A DNA stretch of 64,000 bases, taken from positions 310,001 through 374,000 of the forward strand of contig NZ_JAUCBR010000004.1 in NCBI RefSeq assembly GCF_034676725.1, given 5' to 3'. Position 1 is the stretch's first letter. Every line of letters starts with the position of its first letter. Source of the stretch: Denitromonas sp. (lineage in GTDB: Bacteria; Pseudomonadota; Gammaproteobacteria; Burkholderiales; Rhodocyclaceae). Shown piece after piece: positions 9,169 through 17,942 of this stretch. Below the pieces are notes generated by a model. It was given only the letters and a program-made list of their open reading frames with translations. It made no database searches and had not been told where the DNA came from. The position numbers and the translations under genes are program-made.

Positions 9169-9183
9169 TGGCATTTCCTGCCA
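9169..9183. promoter_or_regulatory. palindrome TGGCA-N5-TGCCA just upstream of the AraC-family gene
   Basis: A perfect 5-bp inverted repeat (TGGCA, spacer TTTCC, TGCCA) centred 29 bp before the ATG at 9205. A further TTGCCAA follows at 9186-9192. The position would suit autoregulation of the regulator gene. The protein that binds is not known. Confidence 0.35.
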
Positions 9184-9204
9184 TGTTGCCAACAGGGTCT
9201 GCTC

Positions 9205-10227
9205 ATGCGCGACAATCTCGGCGCCCGCTCCGCCACGCTGCCCATCCGCTTCGTCGGCGACCTTTTGATGCGCCTCGGCGACGCGCGCCGCGAACGGGCG
9301 CTGGCCTGCGTCCGCCGCGCCGGCATCGCCCCCGCGCTGCTGCAGCAGGACACCGCCCGCATCACGGTGGAGCAGTTTGCACACACCTACCGGCTGCTCG
9401 CCGTCGAGCTCGACGACGAAACCCCCGGCTACTTTTCCCGCCCCCTGCGCGGCGGGACGCTCAAATTTCTTTGCCTGGGCATGCTCGACGCGGCCAACCT
9501 GCGCGTGGCGATGCACCGCTTCTGCTGGTATTTCCGGCTGCTGATCGACGACATGCACTACGTCATGACGCAGGACGGCGCGCTGACCCGCATCGCACTG
9601 GTCGAGCATGTGGCCCTCGGGCCGGCGCGTGAGCTGATTCTGGAGACCATGCTGATGCTGGTTCAGGGCGTGGCCTCATGGATGATCGACCGGCGCATCG
9701 CCTTCGCCCGCCTGGACCTGGCCTATCCGCAGCCGCCGTATGCCGCGGAGTACATGCACATCTACCCCGCGCCGGCACATTTCGAGGCGCCGGTGACCGC
9801 CTTCTATCTGGACTCCACCCTGCTTGACGCACCGATCCGTCAGGACAAGGCCGCGCTCTCAGCCTTCCTGCGCAACGCCCCGACCGACTGGATCTACATG
9901 TCCGGCGGCAAGCGCCTGGTGACCCACCGGGTGCGCGAACACATCGAGGCCAATCTCGCCGACTCGCCCTCGGTCGAGGATGTTGCCCACGCGCTGCACA
10001 TGTCTGCGCGCACCCTGGCCCGCCATCTGGCCCAGGAGGGCACAGGCTTCCAGGCCGTCAAGGACGCGCTGCGCCGCGACATCGCCATCGCGCGCATTTC
10101 ACGCACCGACGAGCCGATCGCCAGCATCGGCAACCGCCTCGGCTTCGACGACCCGGGCTCGTTCAACCGCGCCTTCAAACAATGGACCGGCAGCCCGCCG
10201 GGCGCCTATCGCAAGGAGCGGGGATAA
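9205..10227 (+). CDS. AraC-family transcriptional regulator, divergent from the liv/beta-oxidation operon
   Basis: A 340-residue regulator. Residues about 20-210 match the arabinose_bd-type ligand domain found in AraC relatives that control acyl-CoA and aromatic catabolism. The C-terminal ~100 residues form two HTH motifs (SVEDVAHALHMSARTLARHL and IASIGNRLGFDDPGSFNRAF), ending with the family signature FNRAFKQWTGSPPGAYR. It is encoded back to back with livG with 225 bp between the two starts, so it most likely activates that operon in response to its substrate or CoA ester. The ATG at 9205 was chosen as the start; no strong ribosome site is visible. Confidence 0.9.
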   Translation: MRDNLGARSATLPIRFVGDLLMRLGDARRERALACVRRAGIAPALLQQDTARITVEQFAHTYRLLAVELDDETPGYFSRPLRGGTLKFLCLGMLDAANLRVAMHRFCWYFRLLIDDMHYVMTQDGALTRIALVEHVALGPARELILETMLMLVQGVASWMIDRRIAFARLDLAYPQPPYAAEYMHIYPAPAHFEAPVTAFYLDSTLLDAPIRQDKAALSAFLRNAPTDWIYMSGGKRLVTHRVREHIEANLADSPSVEDVAHALHMSARTLARHLAQEGTGFQAVKDALRRDIAIARISRTDEPIASIGNRLGFDDPGSFNRAFKQWTGSPPGAYRKERG

Positions 10228-10304
10228 GCGCCCGGCGGGCCTGGTAGATCCGCGCCACCGGCTCTGCCCTTCGCCGTCAGGCCGGGTTCATCCGGCCCGC
10301 CCTA

Positions 10305-11213
10305 TCAAGGCACGGCTGCCTTGAAGTGGTCGATGAACACCCGCAGCCGCGGCGGCATGTTCACCCGGCTGGGGAAATACAGATAGAGCGAGCCGAGCGG
10401 CAGCGCATAGGCGTCGAGCACCGGCACCAGCCGGCCACTGCGCAGATCCTCGGCCACCATCGATTCGACCGTCTGCACCAGGGCCAGACCGCTGCGTGCC
10501 AGGTCGATCTCGGCGGCGAGATCATTGATGATGTAGCGCCCGCTCACATCCACTTCCAGCGGCTGCCCGTCGCGCTGGAACAGCCAGCGCGACAGCCGGC
10601 CGCTGGTGGCATAGCGGTAGCGCGAACACTCATGACCGGCGAGCGCATCGGGGCTGTCGGGCACCGGGCGCTGCGCGAAATAGGCCGGCGCAGCCACCGT
10701 CACCAGCCGTGTCACCGGCCCCAGCGGTAGCGCCACCATGTCGGCGGCGATCTGCTCGCCCATGCGCACGCCAACATCGAAGCCCTCCGCCACCAGGTCC
10801 ACCAGATGGTCGTCGAGCGCGAACTCCACCCCCACCTCGGGATATCGCGCAGAAAACTCGCCCAGCCGCGGCAGGAAGAAGCGGGCAAAAGCCATGCGCG
10901 GCAGTGTGATCCGTACCATGCCCGCCGGCTGGCTGCGGCTGTGTTCGACGGTATCGAGCGCACCACCGAGCTGCGCCAGCCCCTCGCGCACCCCGTCGAG
11001 CATGGCCGCGCCTTCCTCCGTCAGCCCCACCCGGCGCGTGGTGCGCGCCAGCAGGCGCACATCGAGGCGTCGCTCGAGCGAGCGCACCGACTGCGACAGC
11101 GCCGAGGCCGACACGCCCATTTCCTCGGCCGCCCGGCTGAAGCTGGCATGACGCGCCACACATTCGAAGGCGGCCAGCGCGGGCAGCAGGGCCGGGTCAA
11201 GTTTTAAGCTCAT
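10305..11213 (-). CDS. LysR-family transcriptional regulator, divergent from the iorAB cluster
   Basis: 302 residues, the usual LysR length. The N-terminal winged HTH spans about residues 10-70 (AAFECVARHASFSRAAEEMGVSASALSQSVRSLERRL), followed by the type 2 periplasmic-binding effector domain starting about residue 95. The closest family pattern is the group in which a LysR protein sits beside an oxidoreductase it controls. Its ATG overlaps the first copy of a direct repeat ATCTTAATA, suggesting autoregulation. The likely targets are the divergent iorA, iorB, xdhC and mobA-like genes. Confidence 0.9.
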   Translation of the reverse strand: MSLKLDPALLPALAAFECVARHASFSRAAEEMGVSASALSQSVRSLERRLDVRLLARTTRRVGLTEEGAAMLDGVREGLAQLGGALDTVEHSRSQPAGMVRITLPRMAFARFFLPRLGEFSARYPEVGVEFALDDHLVDLVAEGFDVGVRMGEQIAADMVALPLGPVTRLVTVAAPAYFAQRPVPDSPDALAGHECSRYRYATSGRLSRWLFQRDGQPLEVDVSGRYIINDLAAEIDLARSGLALVQTVESMVAEDLRSGRLVPVLDAYALPLGSLYLYFPSRVNMPPRLRVFIDHFKAAVP

Positions 11214-11260
11214 CTTAATAGACTCTTTGCCATTCAGGCATCGATCTTAATACCTGATCG
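11212..11260. promoter_or_regulatory. direct repeats and inverted repeat in the lysR/iorA control region
   Basis: The 9-mer ATCTTAATA occurs at 11212-11220 and again at 11244-11252, 32 bp apart, about three helical turns. The second copy lies inside an inverted repeat CGATC-N9-GATCG at 11242-11260, which contains a T-N11-A spacing as in LysR boxes. The first copy overlaps the lysR start codon. This arrangement suits a LysR regulator that controls the divergent operon and represses itself. Confidence 0.5.
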
Positions 11261-11318
11261 TCCTATTGTGCACCGGTGATAGCCCGCAGAGGCTGCCCCC
11301 AACCCCAGGAGAGATCCC

Positions 11319-11777
11319 ATGATTCGCTTCACCCTCAACGGCAAGCCGGTCAGCACCGACTTGCCCGGCGACACCCCCTTGCTGTGGGCGGTGCGCGACG
11401 GCTTCGCGCTGACCGGCAGCAAGTTCGGCTGCGGCATGGGCCTGTGCGGCGCGTGCACCATGCAGGTGGATGGCAACCCGGTGCGGTCCTGTTCCACGCC
11501 GCTGTCGGACATCGCCGGCAAGACCGTCACCACCATCGAAACCGTCGGCGCCGAGCGCGTCGGCGCCGCGGTGCAGCAGGCCTGGCAAAAGCTCGACGTG
11601 GTGCAGTGCGGCTACTGCCAGTCCGGCCAGATCATGTCGGCCACCGCCCTGCTGCAATCCAACCCCAAGCCCACCGACGCCGACATCGACGCGGCCATGG
11701 CCGGCAACCTGTGCCGCTGCGCCACCTACGTGCGCATCCGCGCCGCCATCCACGAAGCGGCCCGCACGCTGGCCTGA
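11319..11777 (+). CDS. iorA: molybdenum hydroxylase iron-sulfur subunit (isoquinoline 1-oxidoreductase alpha type)
   Basis: A 152-residue subunit with two [2Fe-2S] clusters. The plant-ferredoxin-type cluster ligands are C38, C43, C46 and C58, in GCGMGLCGACTMQVDG. The second, helical-bundle cluster uses C97, C100, C132 and C134, in CGYCQSGQ and NLCRCATY. It passes electrons from the molybdenum site of the following subunit to an acceptor. The ATG has a CAGGAGAGATCCC site. The gene symbol reflects family resemblance; substrates of such enzymes range from N-heterocycles to aldehydes, so the true substrate is unknown. Confidence 0.92.
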   Translation: MIRFTLNGKPVSTDLPGDTPLLWAVRDGFALTGSKFGCGMGLCGACTMQVDGNPVRSCSTPLSDIAGKTVTTIETVGAERVGAAVQQAWQKLDVVQCGYCQSGQIMSATALLQSNPKPTDADIDAAMAGNLCRCATYVRIRAAIHEAARTLA

Positions 11778-11788
11778 GGAACGCGATC

Positions 11789-14011
11789 ATGACGACTCCA
11801 CACACCCGCATCGAAAACCTCTCGCGCCGCGACTTCCTAAAACAGGGCTCCGGCCTCACCCTCGGCCTCATCCTGCCCACCGTGCCAGCCAAACTCCTGG
11901 CCGCTGGCGCCGGACCAGGCATCGCCGGCAGCGGCCCGGCAGCTGCCGGCGGCTTCACCCCCAACGCCTTCGTGCGCATCGGTGCTGACGACACCGTCAC
12001 CGTGATCGCCAAGCACCTCGAGATGGGCCAGGGCACCCACACCGGACTGGCCACACTGGTGGCCGAAGAACTGGACGCCGACTGGGCACGCGTGGTGGTC
12101 GAAGGCGCGCCGGCCGACGGCGCCCGCTACAACAACCTGTTCTGGGGCTCGGCCCAGGGCACCGGCGGCAGCACGGCGATCGCCAACTCCTTCATGCAGC
12201 TGCGCCAGGCCGGCGCTGCGGCGCGCAGCATGCTGGTCTCGGCCGCGGCGGCCGAATGGACCGTGCCGGCCGACGAGATCGTGGTGCGCGAAGGCGTGGT
12301 GAGCCACCCGAAGACACATCGCCAGGCCCGCTTCGGTGCGCTGGCCGAGGCCGCCGCCCGCCAGCCAGTGCCCGAATCGCCGACGCTCAAGGATCCGAAG
12401 GACTTCCGCCTCATCGGTCGCCATGCGCCGCGCAAGGACAGCCTCGCCAAGACCACCGGGCAGGCGACATTCACCCAGGACATGCAGCTGCCCGGCATGC
12501 TGGTGGCCGTGGTGGCGCACCCGCCGCGCTTCGGCGCCACGGTCAAGTCGGTCGACGACAGCGCCGCGCGCAAGCTGCCCGGGGTGGTCGACGTGGTGCG
12601 CATCCCCAGCGGCGTGGCCGTGCTGGCCCACGACACCTGGCGCGCCAAGAAAGGCCGCGACGCGCTGAAGATCGAATGGGACGAGCGCGCCGCCTGGCGC
12701 GGCAGCAGCGCCGCGCTGGTCGAGCGCTACCGCGCACTGGCCACCACGCCCGGCCTGCCCGCACGCCAGGACGGCGACACCGAGGCCGCGCTGGACACGG
12801 CCGGCCGTGTCTTCGAGGCGGAATTCATCTTCCCCTACCTCGCCCATGCCGCCATGGAGCCGATGGACTGCGTCATCCGCCTCGACGCCGACGGCTGCGA
12901 GGTGTGGAACGGCGAGCAGTTCCAGACGCCCGACCAGCACGCGCTGGCCGCCCTGCTCGGCCTCAAGCCCGAGCAGGTGAAGCTCAACATGCTCTTCGCC
13001 GGCGGCAGCTTCGGCCGCCGCGCGGCGCCCGACTCGGACTACTTGCTCGAGGCCGGCCACATCGTCAAGGCCATCGGCGGGCGGGCACCGGTCAAGCTGG
13101 TGTGGATGCGCGAGGACGACATGCGCGCAGGCCATTACCGCCCGCTCTACCTGCACCGGCTGCGCGCCACGCTCGACGACGCGGGCCGGCCGCTGGCCTG
13201 GTCGCAGCGCATCGTCGGACAATCCATCATCGCCGGCACGCCCTTCGAGCCGGTGCTGATCAAGGACGGCATCGACGCCACCTCGGTCGAGGGCGCCGCC
13301 AACCTTCCCTACCACGTACCCAACCTGCAGGTCGAGCTGCACAGCACCAACGCCGAGGTCAAGGTGCCGGTGCAGTGGTGGCGCTCGGTCGGCTCGACGC
13401 ACACCGGCTTCGCCACCGAGGCCTTCCTCGACGAGCTGGCCACGGCGGCGGGCGCCGACCCGGTCGACTACCGCCTCAAACTGCTCGACGCCCACCCGCG
13501 CCATGCCGCGGTGCTGCGCCTGGCCGCCAACAAGGCCGGCTGGTCGGTACCGCTGGCGGGGCGTGACGGCGTGCGGCGCGGGCGCGGCGTGGCGCTGCAC
13601 GAGTCGTTCAACACCATCGTCGCCCAGGTGGCCGAGGTGAGCGTCGCCGCCGACGGCACGTTCAAGCTCGACCGCGTGGTGTGTGCGCTCGACTGCGGCG
13701 TGGCGGTCAATCCGGACGTGATCCGCGCACAGATGGAAGGCGGCATCGGCTTCGCGCTGGCCGCGGCGCTGACCGGCGAGATCACGCTCGAAGACGGCCA
13801 GGTGGTGCAGTCCAACTTCCACGACTACCCGGTGCTGCGCATCGACCAGATGCCGGCGGTGGAGGTGCATATCGTCCCCTCGGCCGAAAAACCCACCGGC
13901 GTCGGCGAGCCCGGCGTGCCGCCGCTGGCCCCGGCGCTGGCCAACGCCCTGTTCGCCGCCAGCGGCAAGCGCATCCGCCGCCTGCCCATCGGCGACCAGC
14001 TCAAGGCTTGA
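11789..14011 (+). CDS. iorB: molybdenum hydroxylase large subunit, Tat-exported (isoquinoline 1-oxidoreductase beta type)
   Basis: A 740-residue molybdopterin-binding subunit. It begins with a Tat-type leader (LSRRDFLKQGSGLTLGLIL), so the enzyme acts in the periplasm or at the membrane. Characteristic pieces include GQGTHTGLATLVAEELDADW, AGGSFGRR (molybdopterin contact) and, near the C-terminus, GVGEPGVPPLAPA with the presumed catalytic Glu at about 707. The ATG follows the iorA stop by 11 bases. Lacking an FAD subunit, enzymes of this group usually donate electrons to a cytochrome or a membrane dehydrogenase. An aldehyde oxidoreductase role is an equally good possibility. Confidence 0.92.
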   Translation: MTTPHTRIENLSRRDFLKQGSGLTLGLILPTVPAKLLAAGAGPGIAGSGPAAAGGFTPNAFVRIGADDTVTVIAKHLEMGQGTHTGLATLVAEELDADWARVVVEGAPADGARYNNLFWGSAQGTGGSTAIANSFMQLRQAGAAARSMLVSAAAAEWTVPADEIVVREGVVSHPKTHRQARFGALAEAAARQPVPESPTLKDPKDFRLIGRHAPRKDSLAKTTGQATFTQDMQLPGMLVAVVAHPPRFGATVKSVDDSAARKLPGVVDVVRIPSGVAVLAHDTWRAKKGRDALKIEWDERAAWRGSSAALVERYRALATTPGLPARQDGDTEAALDTAGRVFEAEFIFPYLAHAAMEPMDCVIRLDADGCEVWNGEQFQTPDQHALAALLGLKPEQVKLNMLFAGGSFGRRAAPDSDYLLEAGHIVKAIGGRAPVKLVWMREDDMRAGHYRPLYLHRLRATLDDAGRPLAWSQRIVGQSIIAGTPFEPVLIKDGIDATSVEGAANLPYHVPNLQVELHSTNAEVKVPVQWWRSVGSTHTGFATEAFLDELATAAGADPVDYRLKLLDAHPRHAAVLRLAANKAGWSVPLAGRDGVRRGRGVALHESFNTIVAQVAEVSVAADGTFKLDRVVCALDCGVAVNPDVIRAQMEGGIGFALAAALTGEITLEDGQVVQSNFHDYPVLRIDQMPAVEVHIVPSAEKPTGVGEPGVPPLAPALANALFAASGKRIRRLPIGDQLKA

Positions 14012-14016
14012 GCGCC

Positions 14017-15039
14017 ATGGACAGCCTCGATCTGGAAGTGCTCACGCGAGCGCGCGACTGGCTCGCCGACGGCCGGCGGGTGATGCTCGCCACGGTGGTA
14101 CGCACCTGGGGCTCCTCACCGCGTCCGCCCGGTGCCCTGCTGGCCCTGCGCGACGACGGCCGCGCGGTGGGCTCGGTGTCCGGCGGCTGCATCGAGGACG
14201 ACCTCATCGGTCGCCTCGCCGCCGAGGGCCTGCCGGCGCAACCGCAGGTGCTCAGCTACGGTGTCGGCGCCGAAGAAGCGCGCCGCTTCGGCCTGCCCTG
14301 CGGCGGCACCATGGAACTGGTGCTCGAACCGCTCGACCACGCCGCGCCACTCAATGCCCTGCTCGACCGGCTCGTCAAGGGCGAGCTGGTTGAGCGCCGG
14401 CTGACACTCGCGAGCGGCGCGGCGCAGCTCGCAGCCGCGCACCCCGAGCAGGGCCCCAGCTTCGACGGGCGCACGCTGGTGAGCGTGTTCGGGCCGCGCT
14501 ACCGGCTGCTGCTGATCGGCGCCGGCCAGCTCTCGGCCATTCTCGCGCGCATGGCGCTGGCGCTGGATTTCGCCGTCACGGTGTGCGACCCGCGCGACGA
14601 GTGGCGGGAGGAATGGGCCGTGACCGGCACCACGCTCAGCCGCGAAATGCCCGACGACCTGGTCATCGCCATGCGCCCCGACGCCCGCATGGCGGTGGTC
14701 GCCCTGACGCACGACCCCAAGCTCGACGACCTCGCGCTGATGGAAGCGCTGCGCACGCCGGCCTTCTATGTGGCCGCCCTCGGCTCGCGCCGCAACAACG
14801 CGGTGCGCCGCGAACGGCTGCGCGAATTCGATCTCGACGAGGCGCAGGTCGCCGCCCTGCGCGGCCCGGCCGGGCTCTACATCGGCAGTCGCACGCCGGC
14901 CGAGATCGCCGTCTCGATCGCTGCCGAATTGGTGGCCGTCAAGAACGGCGTGGCGCCCGAGCGCGTGCTGCCGGTGGCCGAGGCCAAGGCCGCATTGGAA
15001 GTGGCCGCCGATACGCTGTCGGCCTGCCGCAGCGGATGA
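14017..15039 (+). CDS. xdhC: XdhC/CoxI-family molybdenum-cofactor insertion protein
   Basis: A 340-residue protein of the XdhC family, which binds and sulfurates molybdenum cofactor and loads it into molybdenum hydroxylases. Visible signatures are WGSSPRPPGALLALRDDGRAVGSVSGGCIEDD near the N-terminus and a Rossmann-like C-terminal half containing LLIGAGQLSAILARMA and VAALGSRRNN. It starts five bases after the iorB stop, so it is dedicated to maturation of the preceding enzyme. Confidence 0.92.
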   Translation: MDSLDLEVLTRARDWLADGRRVMLATVVRTWGSSPRPPGALLALRDDGRAVGSVSGGCIEDDLIGRLAAEGLPAQPQVLSYGVGAEEARRFGLPCGGTMELVLEPLDHAAPLNALLDRLVKGELVERRLTLASGAAQLAAAHPEQGPSFDGRTLVSVFGPRYRLLLIGAGQLSAILARMALALDFAVTVCDPRDEWREEWAVTGTTLSREMPDDLVIAMRPDARMAVVALTHDPKLDDLALMEALRTPAFYVAALGSRRNNAVRRERLREFDLDEAQVAALRGPAGLYIGSRTPAEIAVSIAAELVAVKNGVAPERVLPVAEAKAALEVAADTLSACRSG

Positions 15040-15611
15040 GCCCGCAAGGCATCCTGCTCGCCGCCGGCTACGGCCGGCGCTTCGACCCCGACGGCCAACA
15101 GGACAAGCTCCTCGCCCCACTCGCCGACGGCCGCCCGGTGCTGTGGCACAGCGCCCGGGCCCTGGCCGACGCCCTGCCCGGCAGCCTCGCCGTGATCCGC
15201 CCCGGCCAGCCCGAACGCGCCCGCTGGCTGCACGAGGCCGGCTGCCGCATGCTCGAAGCGCCCGCCGCCGAGGCCGGCATGGGTCACGCCCTGGCCGCCG
15301 CCGTGGCCGCCAGCGCCGAGGCCGACGGCTGGGTGGTGGCGCTGGCCGACATGCCCTGGCTCCCCGCCGCCGCCATCCGCGCCGTGGCCGCCCACCTCAC
15401 AACCCCGAGCACCATCGCCGCCCCACGCCACGCCGGCCAACGCGGTCATCCGGTCGGCTTCGGCAGGGCATGGCGTAACCGCCTGCAGACGCTCACCGGC
15501 GACCACGGCGCCCGCGCGATCCTGGCGGCGACCACCGTGAGCCTGTTCGACTGGGTCGATGCGGGCGTGCTTCAGGACGTCGACACGCGGGACGATCTGC
15601 CGGATCGCTGA
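15036..15611 (+). CDS. MobA-like nucleotidyltransferase (molybdenum cofactor cytidylyl/guanylyl transfer)
   Basis: 191 residues of the NTP-transferase fold: nucleotide-binding loop GILLAAGYGRRF at the N-terminus, and VALADMPWLPAAAIRAV with the metal-binding Asp. Its ATG overlaps the xdhC stop (ATGA), completing a four-gene operon. Relatives beside XdhC (MocA group) attach CMP to molybdopterin for enzymes of this class. Cytidylyl rather than guanylyl transfer is therefore likely but inferred from context. Confidence 0.88.
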   Translation: MSPQGILLAAGYGRRFDPDGQQDKLLAPLADGRPVLWHSARALADALPGSLAVIRPGQPERARWLHEAGCRMLEAPAAEAGMGHALAAAVAASAEADGWVVALADMPWLPAAAIRAVAAHLTTPSTIAAPRHAGQRGHPVGFGRAWRNRLQTLTGDHGARAILAATTVSLFDWVDAGVLQDVDTRDDLPDR

Positions 15612-15711
15612 ACCATGCGTGCGCACGGCGATCAACATGCACATGCACTTTCGCATCGCGCCAGGGCGGACATTGAATACAACCCTTGCGGAGTCTGGCC
15701 GATCAAACGAG

Positions 15712-16188
15712 ATGTCTATGGATTTGAAACTGCTTCGTCTGAGCGAGATCAGCGCATCCGATATCATTGCGCTGCACAATACACCCGAGGTGTTGCGCCA
15801 TATGCCGCTTGCCGACACCGCGTTTGACGAGGCGGCGTGCAAGCGATGGATCCGCGACAAGGAGCGGCAGTGGGTAGAGCACGGTTATGGCCCGTGGGGT
15901 CTGTTCGTCGACGACGCGTTCGCCGGGTGGGGCGGCTTTCAGTGCGAACAGGGCGACGCGGATTTTGCGCTGGTGCTGTCGCCTGCCTACTGGGGCTATG
16001 GCCGCCCCATCTTCCAGCATTTTGTCCGGCTGGCCTTTGACGACATGGGCCTTGCGTCGATCACCGCCTTGCTCCCGCCGAGCCGCGGCCACGCCAGCGG
16101 CTTGCGCCGCCTGGGGTTTGAACCCGATGGCTCGGTGCGGATCGACGGGGCGATGTTTTGCCGCTACCGGCTGCGGGCGCCAGGCTGA
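15712..16188 (+). CDS. GNAT-family N-acetyltransferase
   Basis: About 158 residues resembling small GNAT acetyltransferases. The N-terminal strand-helix MDLKLLRLSEISASDIIALHNTPEVLRHMP is typical of the RimJ-like group, and the central strands contain WGLFVDDAFAGWGGF and DFALVLSPAYWGYG, where the acetyl-CoA loop is weakly conserved. The substrate is unknown. Starts at 15712 or 15718 are equally plausible. It is not obviously part of the preceding molybdenum operon, from which it is separated by 100 bp. Confidence 0.75.
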   Translation: MSMDLKLLRLSEISASDIIALHNTPEVLRHMPLADTAFDEAACKRWIRDKERQWVEHGYGPWGLFVDDAFAGWGGFQCEQGDADFALVLSPAYWGYGRPIFQHFVRLAFDDMGLASITALLPPSRGHASGLRRLGFEPDGSVRIDGAMFCRYRLRAPG

Positions 16189-16364
16189 TCGGAACACCCC
16201 GCGGTGAGCGGGCGCACGCTTACATCAGAGAAGACCGATGGCAGTCAGCGGGACGAAGCGGGTGATCGTCAGCGTCACAATCATCGCCACGATGAAATGA
16301 AACCGGTCGCAGCGGCGAGGAAGCGCTGAATTGGGCTGCACGCCGGGAACGCGCAGTGCGGCAC

Positions 16365-17564
16365 TCACGCCTGACAACGCACCACCGCCGCCTCCATCGC
16401 CGGGCTCAAGCGGGCGGGCGTGCATCGATGCAGGCGGGCCGAACGACACCCATTGAAAGCCATGAACGACGCGAGCGCGGTGGAAAAAGCGTGTGCAAAA
16501 TCGTCGATCCGCGACAGCCCAGGTTCGAGCACGAGATGCTGCACATGGAGCACCGAAGCGCGACGCTCGGCCTTGCAGTCCATCCGCGCGACAAGGGCGC
16601 CGCCCCACAGGACGGGGAGCGAGAAATAGCCATGCTGGCGCTTTGCTGCCGGCACGTAGCACTCCAGCAGGTAATCAAAATCAAACAGCGCCCGCATGCG
16701 CTTTCGCTGAATCAGGAGGTTGTCGAAGGGCGAGAGGATGCTGAGCCGGCTGCGACGCAAGGGCTTGCTCAACAGCGCCAGCGAGGCCGGCAAGGCGTAG
16801 TAACGGTGCTGGCCGACATGCACCGGCACCACCTCGCCGCACGACGCCATGTCGTTCAACACCGCGCTCACACGCGGTTTCATGTTGTTCTGCAAATAGC
16901 AGATTTCCGCCGCCTGCCCCAGCCCGTTGGCGTGCAGATAGCGCGTGATCAAAAAGCGGGCGTGCTCTTCCGGCGTGGGCTGACGGGTGTCAATGCCCTC
17001 GGGCAACACCCGCTCCGTCAGGTCATAGACCTTGTGAAAACTGACGCGCCGCGGCAGCATCAACTCGCCCTGCATGAACAGGTATTCGAGAGCACGTTTC
17101 GCAGGCTTGCTCTTCCACTCGCCAAGCTTGCCACCGGTGTGCTCAAAGTCCTTCGCCATCAACGGCCCTTCAGCGGCGATGCGTTTGAGCACCGCTTGCA
17201 TCAGCGGCGTGTCGCGCGCGTACCAGTGGGCCTGGGCGCCGCTGGCAAAGGCGTGCTTGCGCGGCAGGCTGAACCGATAGTCCCGCATCGGCAGATAAGC
17301 CGCGGCATGCGACCAGTACTCGAAGACCTGCTTGTCGGCCACCAGTTGTTCGAGGTGCGACGGTACGTAGCCCGGATTGCGATTCCACAGCGTGTGGTGA
17401 TGGGCTCGCTGAACGGCCGAAATGGTGTCGATCTGGATGTACCCGAGGTGCTCGATGGCCGACAGGGTCGCGGCCAGGGGCGAGCCCACCGGCTTGCCCG
17501 GTGGCAGCCGCTGGGACAACAACACCAGCTTTTGGGCGTCTTTAATCGAGAGGGTGTCGGTCAT
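16365..17564 (-). CDS. AlkZ/YcaQ-like winged-helix DNA glycosylase
   Basis: 399 residues of the HTH_42 family, which includes E. coli YcaQ and Streptomyces AlkZ, glycosylases that unhook interstrand cross-links and bulky alkylated bases. The family's catalytic QxD is present as Q44-I-D46 in IQIDTISAVQRAHHHTLWNR. The repeated winged-helix pattern runs through residues about 150-300. The ATG at 17564 gives the normal N-terminus. The gene stands alone between the acetyltransferase and the chromate-resistance operon. Function is inferred from the family; the cross-link versus monoadduct preference cannot be told. Confidence 0.85.
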   Translation of the reverse strand: MTDTLSIKDAQKLVLLSQRLPPGKPVGSPLAATLSAIEHLGYIQIDTISAVQRAHHHTLWNRNPGYVPSHLEQLVADKQVFEYWSHAAAYLPMRDYRFSLPRKHAFASGAQAHWYARDTPLMQAVLKRIAAEGPLMAKDFEHTGGKLGEWKSKPAKRALEYLFMQGELMLPRRVSFHKVYDLTERVLPEGIDTRQPTPEEHARFLITRYLHANGLGQAAEICYLQNNMKPRVSAVLNDMASCGEVVPVHVGQHRYYALPASLALLSKPLRRSRLSILSPFDNLLIQRKRMRALFDFDYLLECYVPAAKRQHGYFSLPVLWGGALVARMDCKAERRASVLHVQHLVLEPGLSRIDDFAHAFSTALASFMAFNGCRSARLHRCTPARLSPAMEAAVVRCQA

Positions 17565-17606
17565 GGTGTTGAGGCCGTCGGGGCGCAGGCCCTCGGTCGC
17601 AACAGC

Positions 17607-17933
17607 TTAACTCGACAGCGCGACCACAGCCGCGCCCGCGGCCTTCCAGGCCGCGATACCGCCCGCCAGATAGCGCGCGTCGACACCCATCGCCCGCAAC
17701 GCCGCGGCCAGCCCCTGGCTGAGCTCATGTCCGTGTGCGCAATAGAGCACGACGAGAGCGTCGTTCGGAACGGCGTCTTTCCAGTTCAGCCACAGCGCCG
17801 GGTCTTGCCAGCGACCGCCGGCAATCTCGGTGCCATCGGCCTGCCGGGCGGCGAGGCGGCGCGCATCGATGAGGGTGTGGGCGAGTCCGCCGCGCTGCCA
17901 CAGCGCAAGTTCGGCGGGCGTGATGTGGCTCAT
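17607..17933 (-). CDS. single-domain rhodanese-like protein, end of the chromate operon
   Basis: A 108-residue rhodanese fold with the active-site Cys at 65 in VVLYCAHGHELSQGLAAAL and the terminal RYLAGGIAAWKAAGA typical of the family. It follows chrA by nine bases and should be co-transcribed with chrB and chrA. Rhodanese genes are commonly found with chrA; a role in sulfur or thiol handling during chromate stress is inferred. The loop after the Cys (AHGHE) differs from the CRxGxR of thiosulfate transferases, so the activity may differ. Confidence 0.85.
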   Translation of the reverse strand: MSHITPAELALWQRGGLAHTLIDARRLAARQADGTEIAGGRWQDPALWLNWKDAVPNDALVVLYCAHGHELSQGLAAALRAMGVDARYLAGGIAAWKAAGAAVVALSS

Positions 17934-17942
17934 GGTGGTCTC

